Origin: Aequorivita echinoideorum
GTDB taxonomy: Bacteria > Bacteroidota > Bacteroidia > Flavobacteriales > Flavobacteriaceae
Reading direction: 5' to 3'
DNA: 64,000 bases
Assembly (NCBI RefSeq): GCF_018476645.1
Contig: NZ_JAHCTB010000001.1
Coordinates: 372,001 to 436,000, forward strand
The position numbers were made by a program, and so were the translations under genes. The notes under the pieces are model-generated. The model worked only from the letters and a program-made list of their open reading frames with translations, was not told the DNA's origin and did not search any database. Within the stretch, counting starts at the first letter, position 1; each line of letters begins with the position of its first letter. Below, one piece after another: positions 9,964-18,653 of the stretch.

Positions 9964-12900
9964 TTAAAAATACGCACGTAACTGTACACTGCCCGTGTGT
10001 ACTGTATTTGTGGTTTCGCTTTTCCTCCCAAAATATGAAAGATTGGCATCCAAATATTTGGTGATTCGTTTTTGGAAGAGCAACCGCCACGTAAAATTGG
10101 TGCCAGGCTGCAACCCTTCCAGCATTTGGTACGCAACCGGGGAAAACGCGCTACCCTCAAATTTGTTATCAATATAGCTAACTTCCCCATTTACCGATAT
10201 TTTTTCGGCATTTGTATATGCAAATGAAAGTCCGAAGGTCTGCTGGTCCAGTTTTTCCATCTCGCCCAGTTGGTTATCCTGGTTCATAAATTCATAAAAC
10301 GCATCAAATCTTGTTTGCTGGTTCAACAAATAGGAAACTTTCGGATTAAAATCATAACTATCCAATCGGTAATTTCTATTTTCAAAATTAGCGGAAAGAC
10401 TTTCGTTGCTGCTTGTCGCGGTTTTCAGATTCAGAAGCCAACTTTCCCAAAATTTATGGTTGAAATTGAGTTGATGGCTTTGCAATTCATTCTGTTGAAG
10501 TCCCACGGCCAGCAAATTATTACTTGAGGTTGAAATAAACGTATAACTGGTAGTATAGCGTTGTTTCCCACGGTTGAAAAATAAAGCATTTCTGAAATTG
10601 AGCGTCAATCCAAGCTGATCTTCCCCTCCATCCAAAAATGGATTTATGTTGAAACCATCATTCCTTCGGCGTACTTTTCTGTCCAAAACATAAGATGTTT
10701 GATTGTAAAAATGCGAAAGTAACTTTTTAAATCCTTCCTTGTTTGACCAGCTTTGCGGATTCAACGTAAGGATTTGGCTAAACCTATTTTCACGAATTTT
10801 CACAAACAGCTGATTTGGCAAAAGCACGCGCACATACTCCGCTTCGTCCTGAAATTGCGCAATCTCAAATTCCTCCAACTCCTGAATTCCGTTATTGTTA
10901 TAATCATTCCAAGTATAAACGCCCTGTCCGGGATCCGTTTTCACATACGTAAATTCCTGTTGGGCAATCACACCATTATTGCTTTCCAGCGCCGTGTTCC
11001 AAATAATGCCATTCTCAAAAAAAGTTTGGTTGTACAGAATTCGGGAATTGAGGGATTTTTCAATTTCATTTTCCTCCCTTTCAGCAAGTTGGAGTGGATT
11101 TTCATATTTAATGGTACGGTAATTCGCAAATGCGGAAAGTTGGGTTCTATCGGTATTTATAAGTCTCGATTTCAGGTAATACGTATTTGCCGTATTCACT
11201 TTTTGAAGCAGATTATTTCGAACGCTATCCGTTACCCGAAATTGATAACCCGTTTCCACAAAAACCTTTGTACTGTCCCCAACACCCGCAAAAACTTCAA
11301 ACGCACTAAATCGCTGGCTCACGGGCGATAGACTGTCCAGATCCACATCGTTTACTTGATTATCTTCTAACGCAACCTTGCCGCCTACCCACGATTTTTT
11401 GAGAGAATAGGCCGTTCTGTTATTTAATCTGAAAAATTGGGAGGCAATAGAATCTGCCTTACTATCCAAATAACTTCCGTAGGTGGTGATTTTCAGCTTC
11501 TTCAAATTGATGTCTGAAGCAATAACGTGCCGAATCCCGCTGAAATTTTCAGAATAATCCAAATTCTGGAATTCATATCTTCCGCCACCATATTTGGGAT
11601 CCGTAACCTCAAAACCAGAAATGAGAAAACGCTGGTTGCCCACCGGATTTACAAGGTTCCAATCCCTGCTGAATTCGATATTATAGATACGCTCCACCGT
11701 TCTAAAATCCCTATTCACAAAATCTATGGAGCCAAAACCGTCAATTTTCAGCGTATCCGCTGTTGTGAGAAGGGTCTGTTTGGCTGCCAATCTTCCGGCA
11801 AAACCATCATTGTTATTGTCATCCAATTCTGAAAAAAGGTTTAGATTGTTTTGGCTTCCGGCAACTTCAAAGTCAATTCGGGTTTTTTCAGAAGGGTGAA
11901 AACTTCCGTTTAAACCCCCAACTTGCAGTTTCGTTGGCGCATTTAATTGAATAATAGGCGCGTAATTTCCTTGTTGGATTCCATTGATGGGTGGCACGTA
12001 TTCAAAAATTCTACTAATTGCACTCGTATTGCTTATCACATAATCCCCCATATTATTGCCAACGAGGGTAAAGCGAACGCTGAAAAGCTCATCTTCCGGA
12101 TTACTGGAAAAGACGAAAATTTCCTCCCCATTGAGAATTTCCTTTCTATAAAGAATTTTATTTTCTGAAAAAACATCTGGCACGGCAGATGGCGCCGTCA
12201 TTAAATCAGGATCATCGCCAGCGGCTTGCAGAATTTCCACCTGCTCTTCAGAAAGGTTTTGCTGAAGTGGCTGGTTTTTGGCATCATTTTCAGAATAAAC
12301 ATATACGCCCAAGTCCAGATTTTCACTACTATAATTTCCACCGCCGTAGCCTATGAACCGCGTATAGTTTCTATCAGTATATTGATATTCCACTACAATT
12401 CGCATGTTGCTGGTGATGGGATACGTAGAATTGAATTTTATCTCGCCTGCGTTATAATCTATTACATAATCCTCATTTTCGCCACGCCTCAATAGCAGTC
12501 CGTTAACATATACGCGCTCACTGCCAGATACTACCAGAATAAAAAGTTCGCCATTGGGACCAATCAATTTATACGGCCCTTGGTTTCCCTCCTGCCCTAC
12601 AAATTCGCTTCTCGCAAAAACGCCCCTAACCAGCGCGCCAGAGCCGAATGCCGAAATTTTCGAGCCATTGTCATTATTGAAAGTGCCACCGAGCGAAATT
12701 CCCTGTACTTTTTTTATAAATCTCCCAAAATAGCTCGTACTGTTTTGAAGATCAACATCCCCAGCGCGAATATTCCAATTATCGCTGAAAAGCTCAATGA
12801 AAATTTGATCAAACTCATTTAAACTTTGTGAGTATCCGCCTTCCTGCGTTGGGATATTTGCATCTTGAATGGACGCTCGAATGGAAACTTTATCACTCAA

Positions 12901-13401
12901 CTTTCCTGTAATTTGAAGATCTAATTGACTGTTTAAAACTGCATTTTGATTATTCCCAATGGTAACCCCTCGCGATATGCTACCGGAAGTATTTAAACCT
13001 TCAAACGGTGTAAAAACATTGGTATTAGTACTTTGCTGCAACGAATAGAGTTTATCCATACTTCCCGTATTTTCCACAATAATCTTGGGATCGAGCGCAA
13101 AATAGTCGCGCGTCAAAAAATCCGGATATCGCAAATATTGAACAGTAAGTGAATCTTTTGTTTGTTGTAATTCTTCTGAAAAAATTAAAATCCCTTTTTT
13201 GAAATCCATTCGGTAACTGAATGGACTTGGTGAATTTCCGCCATCATCCAAAATAGCGAAGTTTTTGGGGTTTATACTCACCGAATCGAGCACAACTGTA
13301 TCTCGCACCGCTACTTTTTTTTGTCTGTAATTTGAAGAAATATCCTGCGCAAAGCCAATGGCTGCCATAAAAAACAGGAAAATAAACAGATATAACTTCA
13401 T
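9964..13401 (-). CDS. Large outer-membrane beta-barrel-like protein
   Basis: This 1145-residue secreted protein has a signal peptide (about residues 1-18, ending GFAQ). The N-terminal third is soluble and beta-rich: it has a segment TSGSISRGVTIGNNQNAVLN and then IRAGDVDLQNSTSYFGRF. The remainder shows alternating polar/aromatic strands typical of an outer-membrane barrel, and the chain ends in Phe (QLRAYF), the usual terminal residue recognised by the BAM machinery. Homologous hypothetical proteins are widespread in Bacteroidetes. I do not know a demonstrated function; a transport or surface-biogenesis role is inference. Confidence 0.8.
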   Translation of the reverse strand: MKLYLFIFLFFMAAIGFAQDISSNYRQKKVAVRDTVVLDSVSINPKNFAILDDGGNSPSPFSYRMDFKKGILIFSEELQQTKDSLTVQYLRYPDFLTRDYFALDPKIIVENTGSMDKLYSLQQSTNTNVFTPFEGLNTSGSISRGVTIGNNQNAVLNSQLDLQITGKLSDKVSIRASIQDANIPTQEGGYSQSLNEFDQIFIELFSDNWNIRAGDVDLQNSTSYFGRFIKKVQGISLGGTFNNDNGSKISAFGSGALVRGVFARSEFVGQEGNQGPYKLIGPNGELFILVVSGSERVYVNGLLLRRGENEDYVIDYNAGEIKFNSTYPITSNMRIVVEYQYTDRNYTRFIGYGGGNYSSENLDLGVYVYSENDAKNQPLQQNLSEEQVEILQAAGDDPDLMTAPSAVPDVFSENKILYRKEILNGEEIFVFSSNPEDELFSVRFTLVGNNMGDYVISNTSAISRIFEYVPPINGIQQGNYAPIIQLNAPTKLQVGGLNGSFHPSEKTRIDFEVAGSQNNLNLFSELDDNNNDGFAGRLAAKQTLLTTADTLKIDGFGSIDFVNRDFRTVERIYNIEFSRDWNLVNPVGNQRFLISGFEVTDPKYGGGRYEFQNLDYSENFSGIRHVIASDINLKKLKITTYGSYLDSKADSIASQFFRLNNRTAYSLKKSWVGGKVALEDNQVNDVDLDSLSPVSQRFSAFEVFAGVGDSTKVFVETGYQFRVTDSVRNNLLQKVNTANTYYLKSRLINTDRTQLSAFANYRTIKYENPLQLAEREENEIEKSLNSRILYNQTFFENGIIWNTALESNNGVIAQQEFTYVKTDPGQGVYTWNDYNNNGIQELEEFEIAQFQDEAEYVRVLLPNQLFVKIRENRFSQILTLNPQSWSNKEGFKKLLSHFYNQTSYVLDRKVRRRNDGFNINPFLDGGEDQLGLTLNFRNALFFNRGKQRYTTSYTFISTSSNNLLAVGLQQNELQSHQLNFNHKFWESWLLNLKTATSSNESLSANFENRNYRLDSYDFNPKVSYLLNQQTRFDAFYEFMNQDNQLGEMEKLDQQTFGLSFAYTNAEKISVNGEVSYIDNKFEGSAFSPVAYQMLEGLQPGTNFTWRLLFQKRITKYLDANLSYFGRKSETTNTVHTGSVQLRAYF

Positions 13402-13406
13402 AATTT

Positions 13407-13424
13407 TTCCCGGGCGGGCGGGAA
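13407..13424. repeat. GC-rich inverted repeat in the 5' leader of the large OMP gene
   Basis: TTCCCG (13407-13412) and CGGGAA (13419-13424) flank a G-rich loop, only 6 nt upstream of the minus-strand ATG at 13401. It is strikingly GC-rich in an AT-rich intergenic region and could fold in the mRNA leader. Confidence 0.5.
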
Positions 13425-13567
13425 TCTTTTGATTCGACCAAAAACTTGATAGTAAAACTAAATACGCAGGTTTTTATTTTGTAGATTATTTATTGATAAC
13501 CTTTTGCGGTTTGGTTAGGGTAAAAATACAATCTTATTTACTTTAGCCACACAAACATTCCGAGTAA

Positions 13568-13635
13568 CTCCGCGGATTTCTGCTTAACGCTGCACCTACG
13601 CAATAATGCTTGTTTGAGTAAAAAATCCTTCGGAG
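13568..13635. repeat. Interrupted inverted repeat upstream of xth
   Basis: CTCCGcGGATT (13568-13578) pairs with AATCCttCGGAG (13624-13635) across a 45-nt loop. The block is more GC-rich than its surroundings and ends about 20 nt before the xth start. It may be a remnant of an intergenic repeat; no coding function is seen in the 13402-13657 gap. Confidence 0.35.
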
Positions 13636-13657
13636 CCTCAAGCTAAAAAATTCAATT

Positions 13658-14422
13658 TTGAAAATAATATCATACAACGTAAATGGAATTCGCGCCGCCA
13701 TGCGCAAAGGTTTTATTGATTGGCTGAAGGCCGCCAATCCAGATGTAATCTGTCTTCAAGAAACAAAGGCAAATTTTGACCAGGTAGAAATCGAGGCAAT
13801 TGAGGAAGCTGGATATCCTTTTCATTATTGGTTTAGTGCCGTAAAAAAAGGGTATAGTGGCGTCGCCATTTTTTCCAAAATAAAACCAAACCACGTAGAA
13901 TATGGTACGGGCATAGAATATATGGATGCGGAGGGAAGAAACATCCGCGTGGATTTTGATAACCTATCGGTGATGAGTCTTTACCTTCCCAGCGGTACAA
14001 ACATCAACAGACTGGAGCATAAATTTACCTATATGGCAGATTTTAAGAAATATATAGATACGCTGAAACTAGAATTTCCCAATTTAATTATTTGTGGAGA
14101 TTATAATATTTGCCACGAAGCAATTGATATCCACGACCCAATTCGGAATGCAAACGTGTCTGGTTTTTTGCCTTCAGAAAGAAAATGGCTGGATGGCTTT
14201 ATGAAAAGTGGCTTTATTGACAGTTTTCGACATTTCAACAAAGAACCGCACAATTACACGTGGTGGAGCTACCGCGCCAATGCCCGAAACAATAACAAGG
14301 GTTGGCGTATAGATTATAATCTGGTCTCGCAGCCACTGCAAGATAATTTGAAACGCGCCGTTATATTGCCAGATGCCATGCATAGCGACCACTGTCCGCT
14401 TTTGGTGGAGTTGGAGTTTTAA
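13658..14422 (+). CDS. xth: Exodeoxyribonuclease III (AP endonuclease)
   Basis: This 254-residue member of the exonuclease-endonuclease-phosphatase family cuts DNA at abasic sites in base-excision repair. The start KIISYNVNGIRAA carries the first conserved Asn, CLQETK carries the metal-binding Glu, and CGDYNICH carries the Asp/Asn pair. SDHCPLLVEL carries the catalytic Asp-His near the C-terminus. The start codon is TTG: the protein begins exactly at the family N-terminus, and no in-frame ATG lies nearby. Confidence 0.95.
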   Translation: MKIISYNVNGIRAAMRKGFIDWLKAANPDVICLQETKANFDQVEIEAIEEAGYPFHYWFSAVKKGYSGVAIFSKIKPNHVEYGTGIEYMDAEGRNIRVDFDNLSVMSLYLPSGTNINRLEHKFTYMADFKKYIDTLKLEFPNLIICGDYNICHEAIDIHDPIRNANVSGFLPSERKWLDGFMKSGFIDSFRHFNKEPHNYTWWSYRANARNNNKGWRIDYNLVSQPLQDNLKRAVILPDAMHSDHCPLLVELEF

Positions 14423-14465
14423 AAAATGTTGCAGGATAGAAATAACTAAAAATCAACCTTTCAAA

Positions 14466-15422
14466 ATGATAAAAAAAATTTTCTTCGGAATTGTTCTCGT
14501 GAGCTTAACAACTTCTTGTGTTTCTTCAAAAATATATGAAGATTTGAAGGCCAAAAATGAAATGCTTAAAGCCGAAAATGAGACATTGATGTCCCGCTTA
14601 AACGAAAAAAATGGTGGAAATTCCAATCAATATTCAGTTGCAAACCTTCAAAAGGAAATTGAAAAGTTGAATTCCGAAAAAAGCAGATTGGCAATGGATT
14701 TGGCTGCCGCCGAAAGCAACTACCAAAGAATGAAGGATAGTTATGATGCTTTGGAAGAAAACAGCTCATCTGCGCTTACGGATAATCTGGCCCTCAATCG
14801 TGATCTTTTGGTAAAACTGGAAGAAAAAGAAAAAGCATTGGCCGCTGAAAGCGTGCGACTTGAAAAACTGCAAAGAGATCTTGCTGCACGTTCGGCACGT
14901 GTTGAGGAACTTGAGGGAATTATCGCTTCAAAAGATGCAAAAATGAAATCGCTTAAAGATGCCATTTCCGCAGCATTGACAAATTTTGAGGGCAACGGTC
15001 TAACTGTGGAACAACGCGATGGCAAAGTATATGTTTCCATGGAAAATAAACTGCTATTTGAAAGCGGAAGTTGGGCAGTGGGCACTCGTGGACGCGAGGC
15101 TGTAATGGAGTTGGGCAAAGTACTCGCTAAAAATCCTGAAATCGCTGTATTGATTGAGGGGCATACCGATAATGTGCCATATGGCGGAAGCGGAAATATT
15201 GAAAATAACTGGGATCTCTCCACCAAACGCGCAACAGCAATCGTTCAAATTTTGACTGAAAACGGCTCAATTCCCAAAGAAAATTTAACCGCCGCCGGCC
15301 GAGGAGAATTTTCTCCCGTAATGCCGAATACTTCAGCGGAGGGAAAAGCCAAAAATCGCAGAATAGAAGTTGTGCTAACTCCAAAACTTGATGAAATTAA
15401 CAAGCTATTGAATGAGATTTAA
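14466..15422 (+). CDS. OmpA family lipoprotein with coiled coil
   Basis: This 318-residue outer-membrane lipoprotein is predicted from a signal peptide ending LVSLTTSCVSSK. A long coiled coil (about residues 25-165) precedes a C-terminal OmpA domain. The OmpA domain contains IEGHTDNVPYGG, NNWDLSTKRA and NRRIEVVL, the Asp/Arg residues that bind the peptidoglycan diaminopimelate. It probably tethers the outer membrane to the cell wall. The ATG at 14466 is chosen because it begins the signal peptide; the open frame extends further upstream, toward the xth end, without such a signal. Confidence 0.92.
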   Translation: MIKKIFFGIVLVSLTTSCVSSKIYEDLKAKNEMLKAENETLMSRLNEKNGGNSNQYSVANLQKEIEKLNSEKSRLAMDLAAAESNYQRMKDSYDALEENSSSALTDNLALNRDLLVKLEEKEKALAAESVRLEKLQRDLAARSARVEELEGIIASKDAKMKSLKDAISAALTNFEGNGLTVEQRDGKVYVSMENKLLFESGSWAVGTRGREAVMELGKVLAKNPEIAVLIEGHTDNVPYGGSGNIENNWDLSTKRATAIVQILTENGSIPKENLTAAGRGEFSPVMPNTSAEGKAKNRRIEVVLTPKLDEINKLLNEI

Positions 15423-15450
15423 TTTTAGAATTTGCCTATTTGAAAATTAA

Positions 15451-15487
15451 TTGCTTATGATAATTTGTACGTATATTTGTACACAAA
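15451..15487 (+). promoter_or_regulatory. Promoter and operator of the yefM-yoeB pair
   Basis: TTG (15451-15453), an 18-nt spacer and TATATTTG (15472-15479) are a near-ideal Bacteroidetes promoter. A dyad TTTGT-AC-ACAAA (15476-15487) overlaps the -7 box, and GTAC occurs at 15467-15470 and 15479-15482. Antitoxin binding here would block transcription, the usual autoregulation of this family. Confidence 0.65.
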
Positions 15488-15497
15488 AAATTTAATT

Positions 15498-15752
15498 ATG
15501 CAAATTACAACTGTCTCAGATTTTAGAAAAGACATAAAAACGTATTTGGACAAAGTGGTAAAGAATTTCGAAACTTTGATTATCAATAGAGGAAAAGATT
15601 CGGGAATTGTAATAATGTCTTTGGAGGAATACAACTCTTTAATGGCAACAAATCACGAATTATCCTCTCGAAAAAATGAATTGAGATTAGATTCAGCTAT
15701 TGAAAAATTAAAGAGCGGAAGTGGCATTGATAAAGATTTGATCGAGGAATAA
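15498..15752 (+). CDS. yefM: YefM/Phd-family antitoxin
   Basis: This 84-residue protein has an N-terminal Phd/YefM dimerisation and DNA-binding domain (residues 1-55, with ITTVSDFRKDIKTYLDKV and IVIMSLEEYNSL). A charged C-terminal tail would wrap and neutralise the toxin. It is followed after one base by the YoeB toxin gene. The ATG at 15498 is chosen because YefM proteins start immediately before this segment, and the promoter -7 box lies just upstream. Confidence 0.93.
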   Translation: MQITTVSDFRKDIKTYLDKVVKNFETLIINRGKDSGIVIMSLEEYNSLMATNHELSSRKNELRLDSAIEKLKSGSGIDKDLIEE

Positions 15753-15753
15753 G

Positions 15754-16011
15754 ATGAAATATATATTTGTCGATGAATCTTGGGAGGATTATTTATATTG
15801 GCAAAAAACAGATAAGAAAAAACTGCAAAAAATAAACGAGCTTTTAAAAGATATAGCCAGAAATCCATTTGATGGAATTGGCAAACCGGAAGCTCTTAAA
15901 CACAAATATTCTGGATTTTGGTCAAGAAGGATTGATAATGTGCATCGACTCATTTATCAATATAACGAAAATGAGATCATCATAGTAAAATGTAGATTTC
16001 ATTACGACTAG
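15754..16011 (+). CDS. yoeB: YoeB/Txe toxin, ribosome-dependent mRNA endonuclease
   Basis: This 85-residue RelE-fold toxin has Glu46, Arg65, His83 and Tyr84 at the same positions as the catalytic set in Escherichia coli YoeB, and ends CRFHYD. The core segment FWSRRIDNVHRLIYQY is diagnostic. It cuts mRNA in the ribosomal A site when not bound by antitoxin. All catalytic residues are present, so the toxin is predicted to be active. The gene starts one base after the yefM stop codon. Confidence 0.95.
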   Translation: MKYIFVDESWEDYLYWQKTDKKKLQKINELLKDIARNPFDGIGKPEALKHKYSGFWSRRIDNVHRLIYQYNENEIIIVKCRFHYD

Positions 16012-16051
16012 TAAAGAAATTTGATCTTCAATTTATCTAAAAAATTTCATC

Positions 16052-17416
16052 CTAAACAAACGCGCTGTAACCAGTAATCGCCCGGCCCACAATCAACGAA
16101 TTTATCTCCTTCGTACCTTCATAGCTGTAAATTGCTTCGGCATCTGCCACAAAACGTGCAACGTCGTGTTCCAGTAAAATTCCGTTACCGCCCATAACTT
16201 CTCTCGCACGGCTTACCACATCGCGGGTTCGCATACTGCAGAACACTTTGGCGAGTGAGGCGTGCTCGTCTGTCAACAACTTTTCATCCTGCAATTCCGA
16301 AAGCCTAAAACACATAGTCTGCATCGCCGTCAAATTTGCCACCATTTCCACCAAATGATTTTGAATTAACTGAAATGAAGCAATCGGTTTTCCAAATTGC
16401 TCGCGCTTTTTGGTATATTTCAAAGCACTTTCATAGGCTCCTCGCGCGCAGCCCACTGCTTGCCACGCAACAGCGGCACGAGTCATTTTCAGCACCTTGG
16501 CGGTATCCTTGAAGCTATCGCATTTTTGGAGTCTGTCACTTTCGGGAACACGGCAATCGGTCATGGTAATCAATGCATTTTGAACGGTTCGCAATGCCAT
16601 TTTATCTTCCATTTTTTCAGCTTTGAAACCGGGATTTCCTTTTCGAACCAAAAAACCTTTCACTTGGTCTGAAGCCTCATCACGCGCCCAGATAATTACA
16701 ACATCTGCAAAAGTGGCGTTGCCTATCCATTTTTTCTGTCCGTTCAAAACCCATTCGTCGCCCTCAAGCCTGCACGTGGTTCCCAGACCGCCGGCAACCC
16801 CAGAGCCAACCTCCGGTTCCGTTAAGCCAAATGCGCCAATCAATTCCATACGTTGCATTTTGGGGAGCCATTCCTGTTTTTGTTCCTCGCTGCCACACAA
16901 GTAAATAGAGCCCATAGCCAGACCGCTGTGCACTCCAAAAAAGGTAGAAATGGAAACATCTACCCGCGCAAGTTCCATCGCAATGATTCCCTCCATTAAA
17001 AAAGGTTGTTCGTATTTCCCGATTCCTTCGTATGAAATTCCGCAGATGTCCAGTTCTGCCATTTTCGGAATAATTTCAAAGGGAAATTCGGCTTTGTTCC
17101 AATATTTATTGGCTATCGGTCTTATTTCTTCTTCCATGAAATTCCGAACTTTAATCTGCAATTCGCGTTGTTCCGGTGAAAGTTTTAAACTTAAATCGTA
17201 GAAATCGCCATCAATGGGAGGTAATTTGTGCTGTCCTTTTTTTCCGCCTTTGTGCTTCAGCATTTTCATTAAACCGGCCAGCTGGCGGTCATCGAGTTCG
17301 CCCACGGTTTTCATAATTTCAGAAAGATCTACTTTTTGCGATAGCTTTCCCAGCGCATCAAGGTCAACATCTTTCATTAAATTTATAGTCTGCTTTATTT
17401 TGGAAAAAATGGACAT
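16052..17416 (-). CDS. Acyl-CoA dehydrogenase, glutaryl-CoA dehydrogenase-like
   Basis: This 454-residue FAD-dependent acyl-CoA dehydrogenase has an extra N-terminal helical segment of about 65 residues before the canonical domain begins at LSPEQRELQIKVRNFMEEE. FGLTEPEVGSG and WIGNATFAD are the FAD- and substrate-binding segments. The probable catalytic base is Glu433 in YSYEGT, followed by LIVGRAITG, a tail resembling glutaryl-CoA dehydrogenases. It oxidises acyl-CoA thioesters in fatty-acid or lysine breakdown; the true substrate cannot be read from sequence. The gene stands alone, convergent with yoeB. Confidence 0.88.
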   Translation of the reverse strand: MSIFSKIKQTINLMKDVDLDALGKLSQKVDLSEIMKTVGELDDRQLAGLMKMLKHKGGKKGQHKLPPIDGDFYDLSLKLSPEQRELQIKVRNFMEEEIRPIANKYWNKAEFPFEIIPKMAELDICGISYEGIGKYEQPFLMEGIIAMELARVDVSISTFFGVHSGLAMGSIYLCGSEEQKQEWLPKMQRMELIGAFGLTEPEVGSGVAGGLGTTCRLEGDEWVLNGQKKWIGNATFADVVIIWARDEASDQVKGFLVRKGNPGFKAEKMEDKMALRTVQNALITMTDCRVPESDRLQKCDSFKDTAKVLKMTRAAVAWQAVGCARGAYESALKYTKKREQFGKPIASFQLIQNHLVEMVANLTAMQTMCFRLSELQDEKLLTDEHASLAKVFCSMRTRDVVSRAREVMGGNGILLEHDVARFVADAEAIYSYEGTKEINSLIVGRAITGYSAFV

Positions 17417-17483
17417 AACGAAGTTTTTCAGAATTGATTTCTAAAGATACCAATATGCCCATTCCAAAAAATCTAAATAAACG

Positions 17484-18617
17484 TTAATTTGAAGATAAGT
17501 CTTTCAGCAAGGACTGATTTATATAGCCTTTCAAACTATCTTTTGTTTGAATGTGAAACCATTTTTCATTTTTTCCGAGTACTAAAACGGTATCGTTTTT
17601 CTTCAAAAGTTTTAATTCCTTAAAAACGGTTGCAGGCCCTTTCCGCAATTCGGCCCTATTTTTTGTGACCGAAGCAACAACAACTTTTGAAGTATCCTTT
17701 ATTTGCTGAATTTCGGTCAATTTTATATATGGATACGGATTAACGGCGCCAGAATTTCTATAAATTCCAAAATGCAAGTGGGGCTGTGTGGTTTTTGCGT
17801 TCCCAGTATTTCCCACAAAACCTAGCGTATCACCAAGTTTGACTCTTTCTCCAGAGGTGGCGGCAATGCTGTCCAAATGAGCGTAATAAATGCTTTTCCC
17901 AAAAAGACCATCACGCAACCAGACCTGCTTTCCGCCCAGTCCCCGCTCACCCGTATAGCCTATTCTACCATCAGCGACTGCAACAACAGGGGTTCCACGA
18001 TCTGCAAAAATATCTACACCCTCGTGCGAACGCTTTCCACCTTCGCGCGGATCTGCCCAAAAACTCTGCACGCTTTTATTTGTCCCACCACTCACGGGAA
18101 AAAAATACATAGGCTGCGAATAAATTTTCAAAATAAAAGGGATACTGCGCCTCATTTCCGGCTGCACAATGATTTTGTAAAAATCTGATTTATCAATTTC
18201 AAAAGAAAGAAACGCCTGCTTGTCCTCTGAACTTTTTATGAGTTTGAAAGTCTTCAGCGAATCGCTCTGCATCTGAAAAAAATCGATAAAAACAGATGCA
18301 GAATCGGGTTGCTTTTCAACCTCAACGATCAATTTTTCACCTTCCTTCAGTTGAAGATTATAGCTATACACGTGATTATTTTCTTCAGAAAAAATTCCAC
18401 TTTCAGAATAGGGAAGCGTTATTTGCAGGCTGTCCCTCTTTGCAAGTTCAAAGGCGTTTTTCCAGCCTAGTAACAAGGAATCATCCTTTTTAAAATTACG
18501 CTCATAGACCTCGCGGGCAGTTGGTTGAATAATTACATCTGCTGCTTTCTGGACTTGCTTACAACCTACCATACACAGCACGAATACTGCTAAAATGTAG
18601 CCAATTCTTTTTTTCAT
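17484..18617 (-). CDS. M23 (LytM) metallopeptidase lipoprotein with SH3 domain
   Basis: This 377-residue envelope protein starts with a lipoprotein signal (VLCMVGCKQ). A beta-rich N-terminal domain is followed by the LytM fold at about 195-300. Zinc ligands are His and Asp in SHEGVDIF and the second His of HLHFG; YYAHLD is also present. A C-terminal bacterial SH3 domain (about 315-377) likely binds peptidoglycan. It is predicted to cut cell-wall cross-links. It lies just downstream of radA on the same strand, 36 nt away. Confidence 0.92.
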   Translation of the reverse strand: MKKRIGYILAVFVLCMVGCKQVQKAADVIIQPTAREVYERNFKKDDSLLLGWKNAFELAKRDSLQITLPYSESGIFSEENNHVYSYNLQLKEGEKLIVEVEKQPDSASVFIDFFQMQSDSLKTFKLIKSSEDKQAFLSFEIDKSDFYKIIVQPEMRRSIPFILKIYSQPMYFFPVSGGTNKSVQSFWADPREGGKRSHEGVDIFADRGTPVVAVADGRIGYTGERGLGGKQVWLRDGLFGKSIYYAHLDSIAATSGERVKLGDTLGFVGNTGNAKTTQPHLHFGIYRNSGAVNPYPYIKLTEIQQIKDTSKVVVASVTKNRAELRKGPATVFKELKLLKKNDTVLVLGKNEKWFHIQTKDSLKGYINQSLLKDLSSN

Positions 18618-18653
18618 AGCGTTACACTTTTAAGCAGAAATTGTACCAAAAAA

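Noticed and set aside
10753-11331. 192-codon plus-strand ORF inside the large outer-membrane protein gene
   Set aside because: The minus-strand protein has a signal peptide, beta-barrel pattern and terminal Phe; the plus frame has no recognisable features.
13543-13737. 64-codon minus-strand ORF upstream of and into xth
   Set aside because: It overlaps the xth start, has no coding-like features and covers an interrupted inverted repeat.
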